A DNA stretch of 64,000 nt from Baaleninema simplex PCC 7105 (GTDB taxonomy: Bacteria; Cyanobacteriota; Cyanobacteriia; Cyanobacteriales; Geitlerinemataceae). The notes beneath the pieces are model-generated. The model made no database searches, was not told the DNA's origin, and was given only the letters and a program-made list of their open reading frames with translations. Positions 52,591 to 61,977 of the stretch are shown here, one piece after another. Where the stretch lies: contig NZ_KB235958.1 of NCBI RefSeq assembly GCF_000332355.1, forward strand, positions 3,841,986-3,905,985, given 5' to 3'. The position numbers were made by a program, and so were the translations under genes. Each line of letters opens with the position of its first letter. Position 1 is the first letter of the stretch.

Positions 52591-52808
52591 CCTGCACTGA
52601 GAAGGAGCGTGCAACCCATAAAGATAATCGTCAGCGTCCAGGTGATGCGGTTGAGGGTGGTTTCGGCACTTTTAGCACTGGTAAACAGTTGCGCTTGTCC
52701 GCCAATCCCGCCGATGCCGTCTCCTTTGGGGGAGTGTAGCAACACCAACACGATCAGGCTGACCGCAGAAACGACCCAAGCAATTTGAACGAGTTGAATA
52801 GTGGTCAT
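52581..52808 (-). CDS. secG: protein translocase subunit SecG
   Basis: 75 residues, two helices (IAWVVSAVSLIVLVLLHSP and TLTIIFMGCTLLLSAGWV) separated by the conserved loop KGDGIGGIGGQAQLF. SecG is the small auxiliary subunit of SecYEG. It follows gpmI by 54 bases, a common cyanobacterial order, and overlaps the protease gene. Confidence 0.94.
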   Translation of the reverse strand: MTTIQLVQIAWVVSAVSLIVLVLLHSPKGDGIGGIGGQAQLFTSAKSAETTLNRITWTLTIIFMGCTLLLSAGWV

Positions 52809-52862
52809 TCTCGAAATGTCTTGTGTAGGTTACAGTTTAGGTTTTGTCTCGGGTTCGAGGAA

Positions 52863-54461
52863 TTAAACGCGCACGGTTACCGGAGTCCGGTTCGGACGCA
52901 CTTCGTATCCAGCCGGAACGATCATCGATCGCCCCGTCATTTCCGGCGGTTTCGGTAAACCGAGCAATTGCAGGATCGTCGGTGCGATATCGGCCAAGCG
53001 ACCGTCTTCGCGCAAGACCACGTCGCCACCGTGGCCGGGAACTTTCACCCCTTCCCCTTCTACCAGAATAAACGGAACGGGGTTCGTGGTGTGTGCCGTC
53101 CAGGGATTGCCGTTTTCGTCTTTCATATATTCGGCGTTTCCGTGATCGGCGGTGATGAGGGTGGTTCCTCCGGCTTGGCTGATGGCTTCGAGGAGTCGTC
53201 CCAAGCAGCGATCGACGGTTTCGATCGCCTGTACCGACGCGTCCATCATCCCCGTATGTCCCACCATGTCGGGGTTGGCGTAGTTGATGACCACCAGGGA
53301 GTAAACCTGTTGTCCGATGGCGTCTACGGCGATATTCGTCACGTCTTCGGCGGACATGGCCGGAGCGCGATCGTAAGTGGCCACCATAGGACTGTTGACC
53401 AAATGGCGGTCTTCGCCGTCAAACGGCATTTCTTTCCCGCCGTTGAAGAAATAGGTCACGTGAGCGTATTTCTCGGTTTCGGCGGTACGGAACTGTTTCA
53501 GTCCGTTGTCGGACACGACTTCTCCGAGGATGTTGGTGAGATTTTGCGGCTCGAAGGCGACCAACACGGGAAGATTCGGATCGTATTGCGTGAAGGTGAG
53601 CAAGTGTAGCGGTTCGATGCGATCGCGATCGAAGCCGTCGAAACCCTCTTGCACGAAGGCTTGCGTGAGCTGACGGGCGCGATCGGGACGGAAGTTAAAG
53701 AATAGAAATCCGTCGTTGGCTTCCACTGCACCGGGGGCGATGCGCGTGGGAAGGACGAACTCGTCCGTCACCTCTTCGGCGTAAGAGTCTTGCATGACTT
53801 CGACGGCTGATTTGTTGACCCTCGGCTCGTTTTCGGTCATGACTCGATAAGCTTTTTCCGTGCGATCCCAGCGGCGATCGCGATCCATGGCGTAGTAACG
53901 ACCGCTAATGGTGACGATTTCGCCGACTCCCACGCGATCGAGATGCTCTTGTAAGTTCGAGATCGATTGAATTCCCGAAGTTGGTTTCGTATCGCGGCCG
54001 TCGGTAATGGCGTGAATACAGATGCGATCGATCCCTTCAGCTTTTGCCAAGTCGATCAGTCCTAACAAGTGATCGAGGTGCGAGTGAACCCCACCGTCCG
54101 AACACAAACCGCTCAGGTGGAGTTTCCCTCCCGAAGCTTTTACGGCGTCGAACAGCTTGTTAATCGCCGGGTTATCTCGAATTGTGCCTTCCTCGATCGC
54201 GTCAGAAATTCGCACCAGTTCTTGAGGCACCACCCGTCCCGAACCGATGTTGAGGTGACCGACTTCGGAGTTTCCCATTTGCCCGTTTGGTAACCCCACG
54301 TCTTTACCTGACGTGCGGATCGTCGTTCTGGGATATGCAGTCCAGAGACTATCCATTACGGGGGTTTTTGCTGTGGCAATGGAGTTATTTTTGGTTTCTT
54401 CTCGATATCCCCAGCCGTCTAGAATCACCAGCACCACCGGAGATACAGGTGCTTGACTCAT
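52863..54461 (-). CDS. gpmI: 2,3-bisphosphoglycerate-independent phosphoglycerate mutase
   Basis: 532 residues. Alkaline-phosphatase-fold glycolytic enzyme that interconverts 3- and 2-phosphoglycerate using two metal ions. Metal ligands and the phospho-serine are in VLVILDGWGYREE, PNGQMGNSEVGHLNIGSGR, and the C-terminal TTLITADHGNAEYM and AHTTNPVPFILV. The length and order are normal. First gene of gpmI-secG-protease. Confidence 0.97.
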   Translation of the reverse strand: MSQAPVSPVVLVILDGWGYREETKNNSIATAKTPVMDSLWTAYPRTTIRTSGKDVGLPNGQMGNSEVGHLNIGSGRVVPQELVRISDAIEEGTIRDNPAINKLFDAVKASGGKLHLSGLCSDGGVHSHLDHLLGLIDLAKAEGIDRICIHAITDGRDTKPTSGIQSISNLQEHLDRVGVGEIVTISGRYYAMDRDRRWDRTEKAYRVMTENEPRVNKSAVEVMQDSYAEEVTDEFVLPTRIAPGAVEANDGFLFFNFRPDRARQLTQAFVQEGFDGFDRDRIEPLHLLTFTQYDPNLPVLVAFEPQNLTNILGEVVSDNGLKQFRTAETEKYAHVTYFFNGGKEMPFDGEDRHLVNSPMVATYDRAPAMSAEDVTNIAVDAIGQQVYSLVVINYANPDMVGHTGMMDASVQAIETVDRCLGRLLEAISQAGGTTLITADHGNAEYMKDENGNPWTAHTTNPVPFILVEGEGVKVPGHGGDVVLREDGRLADIAPTILQLLGLPKPPEMTGRSMIVPAGYEVRPNRTPVTVRV

Positions 54462-54695
54462 AACTCAGTTGCCCTTTCGCGATTAGAATTCAAGGTCATC
54501 ATACCATCGACATCCAATCTGTGTGGTAAGGGACGCCACGTCGGAGGCGATTTCTCGGCAACGATCGCCGAAAAATACTCGATTTCGATCGCGGGAGTGT
54601 TGCGATCGCATGAGGGATCGAAGGGGTTTTTCCCTCGATGGGACGAGTTTTTTCTATCGCTAGATAGATATTGAGTCGAGCTACGAAATTAACGG

Positions 54696-56411
54696 TTAAA
54701 GCGTTGCGACTGTCAACACGTGGGGCGGAATCCCATCTGGGGGATAAATCCAATTTAAGCGAACCCCTCGCGAGGTATTAGCGGGAATTCTCAACACCGC
54801 TAACGGCGATCCCTGCGGTCCGTGAAATTGTGTCAGATGGACGAAACTGGTCATAACGGTTTGGGAAAACTCCTCGTACGTGATTTTGACAGTTCCACGA
54901 AACGCCAGTTCGTCGATCGCTTCGGCGAATTCGACGCGATCGCCTTCAATGGCGATGGGAGACGAGAGCGACACGACGACCGATTGCGCCTCGGGTAAAT
55001 CGTTATAAATGGGAAGGTCGATGTCGTACTCGATCCCCGCGTAAGTGCGGTTAAATCGAGATTCAGAGGGAGCGATCGCGCGATCGACCAGTTCTCGGTT
55101 GAGGTGCAAGCAGACTGGCGATCGCGGCGTGGGGATCGTTAAAACGGGCGTGTTGGCGTCGTCCGTTACCCGAGTTCGCCAGCGGGTTCCTCGCAACACG
55201 GCGGCGTCTCCCTCGAGTCGTTCTCCCGACTCTAGCAGTTCCAACCATTGCACGAGGGTCGGCGGTTCGTCGCTGGAACGGACTAAACTTGCGACGTATA
55301 CCGGATCGGAGGTTGAAAGCCCTATGAAGGTGGTGCGATCGTTCGTCGGTTCGCTAGGGGGAATTTCGGCGTTGAGTAACAGCGTGGTTTCTCCCGCCTC
55401 GAGGGTCAACCGTTCTGGGAAGATCTCTTGACGGGTTTTTCGCAACACCGCATCCGTCACGCAACTCGCCGAACCCGAAAAAACTGTTCCGTCGGGGTTT
55501 TCGACGGTTTCGGGAAAATGCTGAATTGGGGCGTCGGGATCTGTGGCGACACTCGCCGCTGTGGGAATTTCGATCTCGACCGTGCGATCGCTGGCGTTTT
55601 GTAGCAAAATTGCCTGATATGAGGGTTTGAACCCGTCGCGATCGCCCCACTGCACCGACTGATGGATTAAAACCTCGAAATTTCCCGTCAACGGGCGATC
55701 GAGATGGGCGTTTCCCTCAAGCGGAAACGTCGAAACGAGAATTCCCGTCGTCTCTGCTGGGTGAGACGACTTCGCGTAAACCAAGGGTGTCGCGTTGAGA
55801 AAACCGGGAAGTCCTCTGACTCGGGGCGGACGTTCTACTCCCACGACGTATTCGAGGGGAACTCCATCGAGTTTCAATACCCGAGACAGCAACGCCGCGA
55901 CTTCTCCTCGCGTGATGGGGCGATCGCTTTCTAAGCGTTTGGGGTTGGGGTAACTCACGATCGTTCCCGATCGTGCGATCGCTGCGACTGCATCTCTGGC
56001 GTATTCAGGAACGACATTCGCATCGTCGAACCAGTGATTTAACACCTCGAGGCTGTCGTCGCCGTCGAAGCGCAATTGTAAATACGATCCCACGGCGAGA
56101 AAGGCTTCGAGACGAGGGATCGGGCGATTCGGTTGAAAGGTTCCGTCGGGATAACCGGAGAAAAAGCCCCGTTCGGCGGCTTGGCGAACGTCGCGATATC
56201 CCCAGTAAGCTTTAGGAACGTCGCGAAATTGAACCTCTGGTTTGACGGTTTCTGCATCGGGAAACGCCCGACACACTAACGAGGCGAATTCCGCCCGCGT
56301 GAGGTATTTTTCCGGGCGAAAGGTGCGATCGGGGTAGCCGCTGACGATGTCCCGTTGGGCGAGTTGTTCGATGCACAGTTGCGCCCAGTGGTTCGCAATG
56401 TCGGTAAACAT
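54696..56411 (-). CDS. SLH-domain protein with C-terminal DUF3370 domain
   Basis: 571 residues from the ATG at 56411. Three S-layer homology repeats fill residues 1-190 (FTDIANHWAQLCIEQLAQRD with SGYPDRTFRPEKYLTRAEFA; FRDVPKAYWG with GYPDGTFQPNRPI; FDDANVVPEYARDAV), binding a wall polysaccharide. The DUF3370 domain follows (GILVSTFPLEGNAHLDRPLTG, HLTQFHGPQGSPLAVLRI). There is no obvious signal peptide at this start; an upstream frame to 56624 exists but is polar. Function of DUF3370 is unknown. Confidence 0.85.
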   Translation of the reverse strand: MFTDIANHWAQLCIEQLAQRDIVSGYPDRTFRPEKYLTRAEFASLVCRAFPDAETVKPEVQFRDVPKAYWGYRDVRQAAERGFFSGYPDGTFQPNRPIPRLEAFLAVGSYLQLRFDGDDSLEVLNHWFDDANVVPEYARDAVAAIARSGTIVSYPNPKRLESDRPITRGEVAALLSRVLKLDGVPLEYVVGVERPPRVRGLPGFLNATPLVYAKSSHPAETTGILVSTFPLEGNAHLDRPLTGNFEVLIHQSVQWGDRDGFKPSYQAILLQNASDRTVEIEIPTAASVATDPDAPIQHFPETVENPDGTVFSGSASCVTDAVLRKTRQEIFPERLTLEAGETTLLLNAEIPPSEPTNDRTTFIGLSTSDPVYVASLVRSSDEPPTLVQWLELLESGERLEGDAAVLRGTRWRTRVTDDANTPVLTIPTPRSPVCLHLNRELVDRAIAPSESRFNRTYAGIEYDIDLPIYNDLPEAQSVVVSLSSPIAIEGDRVEFAEAIDELAFRGTVKITYEEFSQTVMTSFVHLTQFHGPQGSPLAVLRIPANTSRGVRLNWIYPPDGIPPHVLTVATL

Positions 56412-56935
56412 TTGAGGGTGACGGGTAATCGGTGATGCAGCGATTATATCCTTGTGAGAAATGCTTGGAGATCGATGCGATCGTTTTCTGGACGATTGAT
56501 TTATGTGTGATTTGTGTGCGATCGTCGAATAGCGTCCGGAATCCTCGAGGCTAAAAAAACAATTTCCTCTTAAAAAGATATTACAAAAAACTTGTATGAG
56601 CTTTGTAAATGTAATAGGGGGCAATGCTCACTCTACAAGAGTTTGGCTGATTCAAGACAACCCACAATAAATTAAAAATTCAGGACATTATCTTTTTTTT
56701 GATTTTAATAAAAACAAAAATATTTATCTTTTAAAAGCGAGAACCTCGGTATATCTAAACCTCCAAGGTTCTTTGGTAGAGACGATCCGGTTTTGGGTCT
56801 TCGGAGTTTGTGGTTATAAATGTATACCATAATACAAAAAATTGAGAATTCGAGAGCCAAAACCCTTGAAATCTCGTGAAGTTAGTTTTTCTGTCACCCT
56901 AAACTCCGAAGAGCCCCGGTTTTTAAATTGTTTTT
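56412..56935. other. gap holding a 121-bp MITE
   Basis: No gene. AT-rich DNA and one complete MITE (56795-56915) with target duplication. The SLH gene promoter is presumably in the first 300 bases. Confidence 0.6.
56787..56923. mobile_element. 121-bp MITE (TCTTCGGAGTTT family), copy 1, with 8-bp target duplication
   Basis: Element 56795-56915. Left end GGGTCTTCGGAGTTT and right end AAACTCCGAAGAGCC are inverted repeats with 14 of 15 bases matching. The flanks are CCGGTTTT at 56787-56794 and 56916-56923, a perfect 8-bp direct duplication. The sequence is the reverse complement of copy 2 at 62522-62642 except for one base. No coding capacity of its own. The ends and 8-bp duplication fit mobilisation by an ISL3-family transposase, an inference. 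Confidence 0.95.
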
Positions 56936-57352
56936 TTACAAACTTGGATTTCCATAAAAATCTAAAACTTGCAGTCCATTCCAAAGATGTTGGTTATCTT
57001 TTAAAAATTCTTGATGAATGGGATGAGATTGGTAGCGATCGAGATCTTCCAAACTTTCAAATTCCATGTAAACCGCAATATCGTAATCGGAAATATGAAC
57101 CGGACGATCGCCCCTGGCTTTTCTCCCGAAATCCACCGTCACGACACCGGGAATTTTCGCTAACTGCACTTCTCCAGTTTCAAACAATTCCTCGATTTGT
57201 GAATTCGGAACTTTTGATTTGAGATCCACAAGTACGATATGACGTACTAACGAATCTCGAAACTCTGGGTTCGATTGTGCGATCTCTATGCGATCTCCAC
57301 CACCCAATGACAAAAGCGTCGCACCAAACATAAACACAACAGAAGGTTTCAT
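56936..57352 (-). CDS. Dabb (stress-responsive A/B barrel) domain protein with signal peptide
   Basis: 138 residues from the ATG at 57352: MKPSVVFMFGATLLSLGGGD looks like an export signal. The ferredoxin-like barrel has VRHIVLVDLKS, VTVDFGRKARGD, ISDYDIAVYMEFESLEDLDRY and HPIHQEFLK, the Dabb pattern. Function of exported Dabb proteins is unknown. Its 3' end is only 21 bases from the MITE. Confidence 0.8.
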   Translation of the reverse strand: MKPSVVFMFGATLLSLGGGDRIEIAQSNPEFRDSLVRHIVLVDLKSKVPNSQIEELFETGEVQLAKIPGVVTVDFGRKARGDRPVHISDYDIAVYMEFESLEDLDRYQSHPIHQEFLKDNQHLWNGLQVLDFYGNPSL

Positions 57353-57538
57353 ACTGTTACTGGTTTTACCAAGTTTCAAAAATATTTAGAAATCATTCTA
57401 AAAAATAAAGCGATCGAACCTTAACACAAACGAGAATCGACCGGGGAACGGGGGTTAACTCCATCGCCTAAAATTAAGATCGTCTCCGTTTCTTAACACC
57501 CTCCTTTTGTTAACTTAAATTAAGCAGCGATCGCACCC

Positions 57539-60505
57539 ATGACAGCCAGCCATCCCTACGAAGCCAGAACCCAAGAAATCGCCCGCGAACTTCTCGCCGC
57601 TACCCGCGAAAAAGGCAGTTTTTTCGCCCAAATGCGCGATCGAATGCGCTGGGACGACAAACTCCTCGACTGGGCCATGAGTAACCCCGGTTTGCGCGTG
57701 CAGTTGTTCCGCTTCATCGACTGTTTACCCGCCCTGCAAAGCAAAGCCGAAATCGCCCGTCACCTGCAAGAATACCTCACCACCGAAGAAGTCGAACTTC
57801 CCGACGCTCTCAAACAACTGATTAATTTTAGCGGCGGCGACTCCGTACCGGGACAACTCGCCGCCACTACCGTTTCAACTGGCGTCGAAACCCTGGCTTA
57901 TAAATACATCGCCGGGGAAAACTTAGCCAAAGTCGCCAAAACCGTCGAACGCCTCCGTAAAGACAACCTGGCGTTTACCATCGATCTCCTCGGGGAAGCC
58001 GTCATCACCGAAGCTGAAGCCCAACAGTATTTCGATCGCTACCTGGAATTGATGACGACGCTGTCTGAGGCGGCGAAAACTTGGAGTTCCGTTCCGCAAA
58101 TCGACGAAGCCGAGGGCGAACCCCTTCCGCGAGTGCAAGTTTCCGTCAAACTCACCGCCTTTTATTCCCAATTCGATCCCCTCGACGCCGAAGGAAGCGA
58201 AAGCCGCGTCAGCGATCGCGTTCGGGATTTACTGCGTCATGCGGCGAAAGTGGGGGCGGCGATTCACTTTGACATGGAACAGTACGAATATAAAGATCTG
58301 ACTCTGGCGATTCTCAAAAAAATCCTTCTCGAAGACGAGTTTCGCGATCGCGGCGACATCGGAATGACGATTCAGGGCTACCTTCGCGAGTCGGAACGGG
58401 ATTTACAGGAGTTAATCGACTGGGCGAAGGAACGGGGAACCCCGGTGACGGTACGCTTAGTCAAAGGGGCGTATTGGGATCGGGAGACGATTCGATCGCA
58501 ACAACACCACTGGAAACAGCCCGTTTACAACGACAAAGCCGCCACTGACGCCAACTTCGAGCGTTTGACACGGTTGTTGTTGGAAAATCACACTTATATA
58601 TATGCAGCGATCGGGAGTCACAACGTTCGATCGCAAGCCTTAGCCTGTGCGATCGCCGAAACCCTGAAGATTCCCCCTCGCCGCATCGAAATGCAAGTTC
58701 TCTACGGAATGGGGGACAAACTGGCGAAAGTCCTCGCCGGGCGGGGACATCGGGTGCGCGTATACTGTCCCTACGGTGAACTGTTACCGGGAATGTCGTA
58801 TCTGATTCGGCGGTTGCTGGAAAACACGGCGAACAGTTCCTTCTTGCGTCAGAACTTGGAAAATCGCCCCATCGAGGAGTTAATCGCCCCGCCGCAACCC
58901 GATCCCGAAAAACCGGAATTCGCCCCGGATGCGTTACCCTTCCCCAACGCCGCCGATAGCGATTACGCGCAAAGCGAATTACGAGACACTGGATTGACGG
59001 CGATCGCACAATTCCACCAGCAACTCGGACAATCTTATCGTCCCTGGATTGATGGAGAACACCGCGAAACTCTCGAGAGTGTAAACTCTCTCAATCCCTC
59101 CCATCCCGAGGAAGTGGTGGGAATTGTCGGACAAATTTCCATCGAACAAGCCGACGAAGCTGTCGCTACCGCCAAAGCAGCATTTCAACAGTGGCGGCGA
59201 ACTCCAGCCAGCGATCGCGCATCCATTCTCCGAAAAGCCGCCGAACTCCTCGAAAAGCGTCGCCACGAACTCAACGCCGTCATGGTGTTTGAAGTGGGGA
59301 AACCGTTAAAAGAAGGGGATGCAGAAGTTTCCGAAGCGATCGATTTCTGTCGCTACTACGCCGACGAGATGGAACGTCTCGAATCCGGGGCGAATTACGA
59401 CATCCCCGGCGAAAACAACCGCTACCACTACCAACCTCGCGGAATCACCCTCGTCATTTCCCCCTGGAATTTCCCCCTCGCCATTCCCACCGGAATGACA
59501 GTCGCCTCGCTGGTGGCGGGAAACTGCACCCTGTTGAAACCGGCGGAAGTCTCCAGCGTCATCGCGGCGAAGTTAGCGGAAGTTCTCATCGACGCGGGAA
59601 TTCCCAAAGGCGTCTTTCAGTTTATCCCCGGAAAAGGATCGACGGTGGGGGCGCATTTGGTGAAACATCCCGACATCAACACCATCGTCTTTACGGGTTC
59701 CCAGGAAGTCGGATGTCAGATTTACCGCGAAGCCGCTGTTTTACAACCGGGACAAAAACATTTGAAGCGAGTCATCGCCGAGATGGGCGGTAAAAACGCG
59801 GTTATTATCGATGAAAGTGCAGATTTAGACCAAGCCGTGGCGGGTGTCGTCCAATCGGCGTTTGGCTACAGCGGACAGAAATGTTCGGCCTGTTCTCGAG
59901 TTGTTGTTGTTGAATCTGTGTACGATAGCTTTGTGTCGCGTTTAGTCGAAGCGGTGCGATCGCTCAATGTGGGGGATGCGTCGAAACCCAGTACGCAAGT
60001 GGGGCCAGTCATCGACGCGAAAGCCCAGCAACGGATTCGCGAGTATATTACAAAAGGGAAGGAGGAAGGAAAAGTGGCGATCGAGATTCCCTCCCCAGAA
60101 CCCGGTTATTTTGTCGGCCCCGTGGTGTTGACGGAGGTTTCGCCAGATGCAACGATCGCCCAAGAGGAGATATTCGGCCCGGTGTTGGCGGTGTTGAAAG
60201 TCAAGGATTTCGACGAAGGGTTAACCGTGGCGAACTCGACGAATTACGCCTTGACGGGTGGCTTGTATTCGCGCACTCCGTCCCATATCGATCGCACCAT
60301 GGAAGAGTTTGAAGTGGGAAATCTCTATATCAATCGGGGAATTACGGGAGCGATCGTTTCTCGTCAACCCTTTGGTGGTTTCAAACTTTCCGGTGTCGGT
60401 TCTAAAGCAGGCGGTTCGGATTACGTTTTACAATTTTTAGAACCGCGCACGATTACGGAAAACATCCAACGTCACGGTTTCGCACCCATTGAAGGAACCG
60501 AATAG
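57539..60505 (+). CDS. putA: bifunctional proline dehydrogenase / glutamate-semialdehyde dehydrogenase
   Basis: 988 residues. The N-terminal FAD barrel oxidises proline: VSVKLTAFYSQFDP, MTIQGYLRESERDLQELIDWA, VRLVKGAYWDRET and ATHNVRS-like AAIGSHNVRSQAL. The C-terminal NAD-dependent aldehyde dehydrogenase converts glutamate semialdehyde to glutamate: SPWNFPLAIPTGM, FTGSQEVG, EMGGKNAVII with the catalytic glutamate region and GYSGQKCSACSR with the nucleophile cysteine. No ribbon-helix-helix DNA-binding domain precedes them, so it is the enzymatic PutA type, not an autorepressor. It allows use of proline as carbon, nitrogen and respiratory substrate. Confidence 0.96.
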   Translation: MTASHPYEARTQEIARELLAATREKGSFFAQMRDRMRWDDKLLDWAMSNPGLRVQLFRFIDCLPALQSKAEIARHLQEYLTTEEVELPDALKQLINFSGGDSVPGQLAATTVSTGVETLAYKYIAGENLAKVAKTVERLRKDNLAFTIDLLGEAVITEAEAQQYFDRYLELMTTLSEAAKTWSSVPQIDEAEGEPLPRVQVSVKLTAFYSQFDPLDAEGSESRVSDRVRDLLRHAAKVGAAIHFDMEQYEYKDLTLAILKKILLEDEFRDRGDIGMTIQGYLRESERDLQELIDWAKERGTPVTVRLVKGAYWDRETIRSQQHHWKQPVYNDKAATDANFERLTRLLLENHTYIYAAIGSHNVRSQALACAIAETLKIPPRRIEMQVLYGMGDKLAKVLAGRGHRVRVYCPYGELLPGMSYLIRRLLENTANSSFLRQNLENRPIEELIAPPQPDPEKPEFAPDALPFPNAADSDYAQSELRDTGLTAIAQFHQQLGQSYRPWIDGEHRETLESVNSLNPSHPEEVVGIVGQISIEQADEAVATAKAAFQQWRRTPASDRASILRKAAELLEKRRHELNAVMVFEVGKPLKEGDAEVSEAIDFCRYYADEMERLESGANYDIPGENNRYHYQPRGITLVISPWNFPLAIPTGMTVASLVAGNCTLLKPAEVSSVIAAKLAEVLIDAGIPKGVFQFIPGKGSTVGAHLVKHPDINTIVFTGSQEVGCQIYREAAVLQPGQKHLKRVIAEMGGKNAVIIDESADLDQAVAGVVQSAFGYSGQKCSACSRVVVVESVYDSFVSRLVEAVRSLNVGDASKPSTQVGPVIDAKAQQRIREYITKGKEEGKVAIEIPSPEPGYFVGPVVLTEVSPDATIAQEEIFGPVLAVLKVKDFDEGLTVANSTNYALTGGLYSRTPSHIDRTMEEFEVGNLYINRGITGAIVSRQPFGGFKLSGVGSKAGGSDYVLQFLEPRTITENIQRHGFAPIEGTE

Positions 60506-60562
60506 CTTCGGGGTTCGTCGGGTGGGCGATGCTCGCCCGACAACTGTTGAAATATCTCAGTC

Positions 60563-60631
60563 GGTGCGTTACGCGGAAATCTCATTGACTAGATTTTAAA
60601 CCCATGTTTTGACCGCGTAACACACCCTACC
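60563..60631. repeat. hairpin repeat, GGTGCGTKACGCGG family
   Basis: GGTGCGTTACGCGG at 60563-60576 is mirrored by CCGCGTAACACACC at 60613-60626, followed by CTACC. The interior AAATCTCATTGACT resembles the minus-strand interior of the copy at 45484-45559. It sits between putA and the DUF2188 chimera and could act as a putA 3' hairpin. Confidence 0.72.
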
Positions 60632-60659
60632 ATTACGACTATGATTTGGTTTAAGTGCG

Positions 60660-60983
60660 ATGCTCGAACAAGAGAAAGACCAGTCTAAGTCTGATTCGAT
60701 CCATCATGTCATTCCGAATACCTCTGGAGGATGGGCAATAAAGAAAGAGGGTGAATCCAAGGAAATTAAAGTCTTTTCAAATAAAGAAGAGGCGGTAAAA
60801 TTTGCTGGTGTGTTGAGTCGTCAGCAAGATGTGAAAATTATAATTCACGGACGCGACGGTCGAATTATTTCAACCTATACGAGCGATCGAGGGTTTAGGT
60901 GTGCGCGAGGACTCATTATTATATCTCCTGAGTTTGACGATCCGCTCGAAGAGTTTGGCGAGTACGCTCATTTCAAATCATAG
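60660..60983 (+). CDS. DUF2188 protein with a DUF2281-like antitoxin tail (probable chimera)
   Basis: 107 residues. Residues 14-73 form a DUF2188 domain (HHVIPNTSGGWAIKKEG, FSNKEEAVKFAG, VKIIIHGRDGRI). The last 30 residues (RGFRCARGLIIISPEFDDPL, EEFGEY) instead resemble the C-terminus of DUF2281 antitoxins, which usually ends near FDEPLEDFKEY. A PIN-toxin remnant follows at once. The simplest reading is a deletion that fused a DUF2188 gene to the 3' end of an antitoxin gene. Whether the chimera is expressed is unknown. Confidence 0.6.
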   Translation: MLEQEKDQSKSDSIHHVIPNTSGGWAIKKEGESKEIKVFSNKEEAVKFAGVLSRQQDVKIIIHGRDGRIISTYTSDRGFRCARGLIIISPEFDDPLEEFGEYAHFKS

Positions 60984-61092
60984 AGAATCGTTCGATCGAT
61001 TAATTGTTGCTCAAAGTAAAGTTGAGGAAATTCCAATTTTATCACTCGATCGAAAATTAGACTCCTATGGAATATATCGACTGCGATGGTGA
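60976..61092 (+). pseudogene. C-terminal remnant of a PIN-domain (VapC) toxin
   Basis: The frame reading HRESFDRLIVAQSKVEEIPI then LSLDRKLDSYGIYRLRW is the last third of a VapC-type PIN domain: the DRLIVAQ helix and the final acidic residue in LSLDRKLDSYG. The N-terminal two thirds with the first two catalytic acids are missing. It overlaps the stop of the chimeric antitoxin, the place where the intact toxin would start, so a deletion removed the junction. Confidence 0.7.
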
Positions 61093-61149
61093 TGCACTCG
61101 ATTCGACAACGAAAATCTGTATCGCATACAAACAAGGAAATTCAAAATA

Positions 61150-61455
61150 ATGAAATCCACTCGATACGTAACCGCCACCGTTTTACCGGGAAATAAAATT
61201 GAAATTCAAGATTTAAATCTTGAAGTCGGACAGACTGTTAAAGTTGTGATTATTATATCGGAATCAACTCCTGATTCTTCTCCCAGAGAAGAGGAATCTC
61301 TATCTTTAGAACAACGTCTGGCTTTTCTGAAGTTACCGATGTCCGAACGTCGCCGCATTCTTGAAAGTCAAGCGGAAACGATGCTCGAACACTATCAACA
61401 AGATTCTGAATGGCAGGAGTTAATGGCAGGTGACATCATCGACGACTCGATATAA
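61150..61455 (+). CDS. AbrB-like or toxin-antitoxin-type small protein, apparent orphan
   Basis: 101 residues. The N-terminal half (RYVTATVLPGNKIEIQDLNL, EVGQTVKVVII) is a short beta-rich segment; the second half SLEQRLAFLKLPMSERRRIL with EHYQQDSEWQELMAGDIIDD is a helix pattern found in cyanobacterial antitoxins that normally precede a toxin gene. No toxin follows; the next 90 bases are non-coding. It is probably a solitary antitoxin. The family assignment is by pattern only. Confidence 0.6.
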   Translation: MKSTRYVTATVLPGNKIEIQDLNLEVGQTVKVVIIISESTPDSSPREEESLSLEQRLAFLKLPMSERRRILESQAETMLEHYQQDSEWQELMAGDIIDDSI

Positions 61456-61549
61456 CGTACCCAAGCGGTGCTAGATTTGGTTATTAATATTGAATTAAAT
61501 TTTGAATGATTTTAGGCAAAACTCAAGTTTGAGTAAGAACATAATCTAA

Positions 61550-61843
61550 ATGCGTTATATCTTTCCCATTTTACTCGCGATCGTTCCAGGCGTTGCAGGA
61601 GTTTGCATCTTTGGCTATTATGCATTTGTCGATTGGGAGGCGTTGCAAAAAGCCTACGATCGCTTTTCGGAGGTTGTCGCAACTTCTTCAGATTTGTCAT
61701 TATTATTCGTCGCGGAAGCCCAACAAAACATCCATCGTGTTAATTTATTTGCCGATGGTGTCTGGACGCTTCTGAGTGCAATTTTGGCAGCGATCGGACT
61801 TCATACTGTTCTAATGCTTTCGCAAAGCCGAAGTTTGAGATAA
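61550..61843 (+). CDS. hypothetical two-helix membrane protein
   Basis: 97 residues: helix 1 at about 4-24 (IFPILLAIVPGVAGVCIFGYY), a polar loop of about 45 residues, and helix 2 at about 70-89 (GVWTLLSAILAAIGLHTVLML), ending in a short basic tail. The loop (WEALQKAYDRFSEVV) would lie on one side of the membrane. No recognised family. It lies between toxin-antitoxin debris and the pentapeptide genes. Confidence 0.6.
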   Translation: MRYIFPILLAIVPGVAGVCIFGYYAFVDWEALQKAYDRFSEVVATSSDLSLLFVAEAQQNIHRVNLFADGVWTLLSAILAAIGLHTVLMLSQSRSLR

Positions 61844-61977
61844 ATGTAATAAACCTTGAGGCAAGTGGATTAGAACGACCCACAGCATTGTAAAGATTTA
61901 CGAAGTATTCAAGCACACTGGATTGGCTGTTTATCTATAATACTAAAGAAAGATAGGGCGACTCAAAACACCGATCC

